DNA of 64,000 nt from positions 1 to 64,000 of the forward strand of contig CANNIZ010000015.1 of NCBI GenBank assembly GCA_947505245.1, written 5' to 3'. Position numbers and translations under genes: made by a program. Positions 61,274 through 64,000 of this stretch are shown piece after piece. The notes below the pieces were generated by a model, which saw only the letters and a program-made list of their open reading frames with translations, was not told where the DNA came from and searched no databases. Source of the stretch: Pseudomonadota bacterium (GTDB taxonomy: Bacteria > Myxococcota_A > UBA796 > GCA-2862545). The first letter of the stretch is position 1. Every line of letters begins with the position of its first letter.

Positions 61274-63499
61274 TCAGCGGCGGAGCGACGTCCCGACGAC
61301 TTCGAGCAGCTTGCCATAGCTGAGGTAGGCGTTCTCGCTGTTGCCCGACGACGTCGTGGTCGGGTTGTCGTACGGAACCCACGCGAAGTCCGGGTGCTCG
61401 TTGTTGTCGGCCCAGGTGCCGCGCAACACGTTCCCGTCCTTGTCCGTGACGAGCGTGTACTCCCACGTGCGATCCAGCGTCTCGGGCGTCGAGGGGCTCG
61501 AGTCAAGGTGCGTCTCGCTCACACCGTCGTCCGCGAACCGCGCGTAGGCCGACACGTTGAACGTGCGCTCGCCGGTAGCGACGGCGACCGTGACCTGACC
61601 CTTGAACTTGTCGAAGTACGAGGTCTTCATGCCCGGCACCTTCTTGACGTCGTCGATCACCTGGAAGGCGCCGTACGTGGTGCGGTACGCGATGATCTTG
61701 TCCGCCGTGACGAGGCCGATCCCCGGGAGCGCGTCGAGCTGGACCCGGTCCGCGGTGTTCAGGTTGGTCTTGCCGTCGGCGCCTGCGCCGGCCACCTCAG
61801 TGACGGTGAGATCGACGCCGTAGACCGGGTAGTTCCACACCGCGTCATCCGCCGTGATGTCGAACACGAACGGCACGCGACGCTGGCGGATGTAGTGGTT
61901 GACCAGGATGTGGAACGCCTTCGGCGAAAGGTCGCTGATGTCGTCCGTGGTGCCGTTGTAGCGGGCGCCGTAGAAGCTCGAGTAGGTCGAGTAGTGCGCC
62001 TCGGTGAACAGGCCCTTGATGTCGGCCGTCGTGAACGTCACGGGCTGGCCGTTGATCTGCACGATCACTGGCGTGCGCGGCTCGTTCGTGAGGATCGCGG
62101 CGCCCGACCAGCCGTTGCAGTGGCCCCACCACGAGCCACCACCCGGGTTGTAGTGGTTGAGCAACTCCCAGGCCTGCATGTTGAACGGGTTGGGGTACTT
62201 GTTGCCCTTGTAGTACTGGCTGAGCGCGAACTTATCCATCGGAGAGAGGTCGTTCAGGTTGTAGCTCCAACCGTCGACCGAGTGCGTGATCTTGCCGTTC
62301 CCGAGCTTGATCTTTCCGCCGTCAAGGTCGGCCAGGATCTTGTCGTAGAACGTCTTGAGCTTGGTGGAGAGCTCGGTCTGCTTGGACTTGTACTCGTTGT
62401 ACTTGGTGGTGTAGTTCGACTCGGAGCCGGTCATCGGCCGGAGCTCGGTCGACAGGCGGTCGAGGTCCCGCTTGATCGGGTCGATCTGGCTTGCGACGCG
62501 ATCGCTGAACGTGGAGCGGTTGTCGTACCCGAACACGAGCGAGGCCTGAGCGAGCGGCCACCACGAGCCGCCCCACGGGTACACGCCGTCGGCCACCACG
62601 GCCTCCCAGCCGCCACCGATCGTCTCGGCGTCCAGCTTGAGCGCGCCGTTGATGTCGATCGACGACCGCAACGCGGCCTTGTAGTCGAAGTTCTCGGGCA
62701 CATCGGGCAGCTGCCACGGGCGATCCGAGCGGCGGCGCGCGACCTCGTCCGACGAAAGCAGCGACGCCTCGAGGTTGTCCGTCGCTGTGTAGATCGGCCA
62801 CGGCTGGCCGGCCGTGTATTCGGTCATGATCATGCCGCCGCCGATCGCGTCGTCGAAGTACACGGCCGTGCCGCCATCGACCTCTTCCGACGTCATCGTG
62901 TCGCCGTTCTCGAGCAGGCGCTCGTCGGTGGCCCAGCGCGCGCCGGCGGGCGCCAGCAGCGTGGGCAGGCCCGTGATCATGCTCTGCGACAGGGGGGACC
63001 AGCTGCGCGTCGTGTCTGTGTCCTTCCACGCCGTCTGGACGCGCTCGCCGCCCACGTTCACGAACTGCACGATCGCCAGCAGGCGATCGTTCTGCTCACG
63101 GAACACGAGGTAGATGACCGGGTCGGACTCGAGCAGGTCGTCGTCCTCGTTCAGCGAGGCGTCCGTCCATGCGCGAATGACGGAGATGGGCGTGACGCCT
63201 TCCCCTTCGACGGCGAACTCGTAGAGCTCATCGTCCTGCGTCGGTGAGAAGCCAGTCTCTACCACCTGATACGACCACACGACCTCGTTCGTCCAGGCAT
63301 CGCCGAACGTGGGGTCCGTGGACCCATCGAGCGCGACTGCGTTCTCTTCCGTCTTGGGCGACACGACGCGGTACCGGGCCGCGACGTGGAACTCGTCTCC
63401 GTTGCGCCAATCGAGGCGGACGACGTCCGGATCGGCACCCTCATTGTTTCCGCACCCAGCGAACAGGACAAGCGAGATCAAACCAGAGCCGCGAATCAT
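61274..63499 (-). CDS. Lipoprotein with transglutaminase-elicitor-like and ComEA-like HhH domains
   Basis: 741 aa. Lipobox FAGC at Cys16 after MIRGSGLISLVL. A beta-rich region with repeated 'W' and 'F' strands is followed by PFNMQAWELLNHYN and SWWGHCNGWSGAAI with a probable catalytic Cys461, then FHILVNHYIRQ and AVWNYPVYGVD, the Cys/His/Asp layout I know from the transglutaminase-elicitor family (PF16683). Residues about 575-635 then form a helix-hairpin-helix domain, LNTADRVQLDALPGIGLVTA, of the ComEA kind. The ATG at 63499 has GGGAGG 4 nt upstream. The fusion is unusual. Confidence 0.82.
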   Translation of the reverse strand: MIRGSGLISLVLFAGCGNNEGADPDVVRLDWRNGDEFHVAARYRVVSPKTEENAVALDGSTDPTFGDAWTNEVVWSYQVVETGFSPTQDDELYEFAVEGEGVTPISVIRAWTDASLNEDDDLLESDPVIYLVFREQNDRLLAIVQFVNVGGERVQTAWKDTDTTRSWSPLSQSMITGLPTLLAPAGARWATDERLLENGDTMTSEEVDGGTAVYFDDAIGGGMIMTEYTAGQPWPIYTATDNLEASLLSSDEVARRRSDRPWQLPDVPENFDYKAALRSSIDINGALKLDAETIGGGWEAVVADGVYPWGGSWWPLAQASLVFGYDNRSTFSDRVASQIDPIKRDLDRLSTELRPMTGSESNYTTKYNEYKSKQTELSTKLKTFYDKILADLDGGKIKLGNGKITHSVDGWSYNLNDLSPMDKFALSQYYKGNKYPNPFNMQAWELLNHYNPGGGSWWGHCNGWSGAAILTNEPRTPVIVQINGQPVTFTTADIKGLFTEAHYSTYSSFYGARYNGTTDDISDLSPKAFHILVNHYIRQRRVPFVFDITADDAVWNYPVYGVDLTVTEVAGAGADGKTNLNTADRVQLDALPGIGLVTADKIIAYRTTYGAFQVIDDVKKVPGMKTSYFDKFKGQVTVAVATGERTFNVSAYARFADDGVSETHLDSSPSTPETLDRTWEYTLVTDKDGNVLRGTWADNNEHPDFAWVPYDNPTTTSSGNSENAYLSYGKLLEVVGTSLRR

Positions 63500-63549
63500 G
63501 GATCCTCCCAAAACAACCGGACGCGCATGGTAACACACGTCACCAAACG

Positions 63550-64000
63550 TCACGAGTCACGCTCGCGATCGCGCTGCCGCCCGTGGGCGCGCTGGGCCTT
63601 GTGGACGCGCTTCCACCGCTGGCGCGCCTCGGCCTCTGCTCGTCGATCGCCGCGGCGCGCCTCGTACGCCAGCTCCCGGCCGAGCCGGCACCACGCGTCA
63701 TACCGTTGCGGATCGAGTTCGCCGTCGCGGAGCGCCGCGACGATCGCGCATCCGGGCTCGGTCTCGTGGGCGCAATCGCGGTAGCGACAGGCCTCGACCA
63801 GCGCGTCGATCTCCGGGTAGGCGATGCCAAGATCCGCGTCAGACAGCGGACCGACCGCGCGGATCCCCGGGTTGTCGATCAAGAACGCGCCGTTCGGCAG
63901 CGCGTACAGGTGCCGACCTGTCGTGGTGTGCCGCCCGCGATCGTCCTCGCGCACTCCGCCGGTGGGCGCGACCTCCACGCCGAGCAGCGCGTTGGCGAGC
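63550..64000 (-). CDS. rsgA: Ribosome small-subunit-dependent GTPase A, C-terminal part
   Basis: The N-terminal part lies beyond the right edge. The visible 150 codons start inside the G-domain (LANALLGVEVAPTGGVRED, then RGRHTTTGRHLY) and include LIDNPGIRAVG and the zinc-knuckle CRYRDCAHETEPGC, which mark RsgA (YjeQ), a late 30S-assembly GTPase. The tail is rich in Arg/Glu. The circular permutation of the GTPase motifs fits RsgA. The neighbour is the transglutaminase-like gene, 50 bp downstream of its stop. Confidence 0.93.
   Translation of the reverse strand, partial: LANALLGVEVAPTGGVREDDRGRHTTTGRHLYALPNGAFLIDNPGIRAVGPLSDADLGIAYPEIDALVEACRYRDCAHETEPGCAIVAALRDGELDPQRYDAWCRLGRELAYEARRGDRRAEAEARQRWKRVHKAQRAHGRQRDRERDS

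Overview
This 64-kb window is GC-rich bacterial DNA that most resembles the phylum Myxococcota. The evidence is a trypsin-like protease with a MYXO-CTERM sorting tail, two very large MopE-type metal-binding-motif lipoproteins, two transmembrane Ser/Thr protein kinases (one with an RCC1-like partner, one with WD40 repeats), many short lipoprotein signals, and frequent 4-bp GTGA/ATGA gene overlaps. No rRNA, tRNA, CRISPR array or complete insertion sequence was seen.

Layout. 0-6 kb: end of a probable methyltransferase gene, glyoxalase II, a membrane-anchored beta-propeller, and a fadN-fadA beta-oxidation operon preceded by a FadR-like palindrome. 6-10 kb: small membrane protein, threonine aldolase, M23 peptidase, and a WYL regulator divergent from a small exported protein with repeats between them. 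10-17.5 kb: kinase/RCC1/membrane-protein operon, then an unknown gene whose last 200 bp recurs beyond a three-gene cassette of unknown proteins, then an AraC regulator. 17.5-29 kb: CotH-like lipoprotein, an SMC-like protein without a Walker A lysine, an MBL hydrolase, a deleted nucleotidyltransferase with its small partner, a class III cyclase divergent from a diverged acyltransferase, an amidohydrolase, an ankyrin protein and a TldD/TldE pair. 29-36 kb: vWA lipoprotein, MYXO-CTERM protease, a chimeric pseudogene and the first MopE-like protein. 36-41 kb: a decayed region, then methyltransferase, GT2 and membrane glycosyltransferase genes. 41-51.5 kb: frameshifted HEAT-like gene, DUF1295 and LtrA membrane proteins, WD40 kinase, a TPR/O-GlcNAc-transferase-like protein, a second methyltransferase and an SRPBCC protein. 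51.5-64 kb: nested-hairpin repeats, ALO-type oxidase, second MopE-like protein, two membrane proteins, recJ, a TerB-like protein, a transglutaminase-elicitor-like lipoprotein with a ComEA-like HhH domain, and the 3' part of rsgA.

Working logic. Housekeeping genes (recJ, rsgA, glyoxalase, beta-oxidation, threonine aldolase) are scattered among envelope and signalling genes. The most striking property is genome decay by local partial duplication. At least five genes or gene ends have a truncated, mutated copy elsewhere in the window: the 13.6-kb gene, the DUF1295 gene, a small membrane protein, the WD40-kinase tail and the SRPBCC gene. There is also an orphan MYXO-CTERM tail. The best candidates for undescribed biology are the three-gene cassette at 14.3-16.0 kb, the transglutaminase/HhH lipoprotein, the three-repeat cysteine lipoprotein at 40.4 kb, and the kinase-linked and glycosyltransferase neighbourhoods. 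Functions are assigned by motif reading only; no database search was run.
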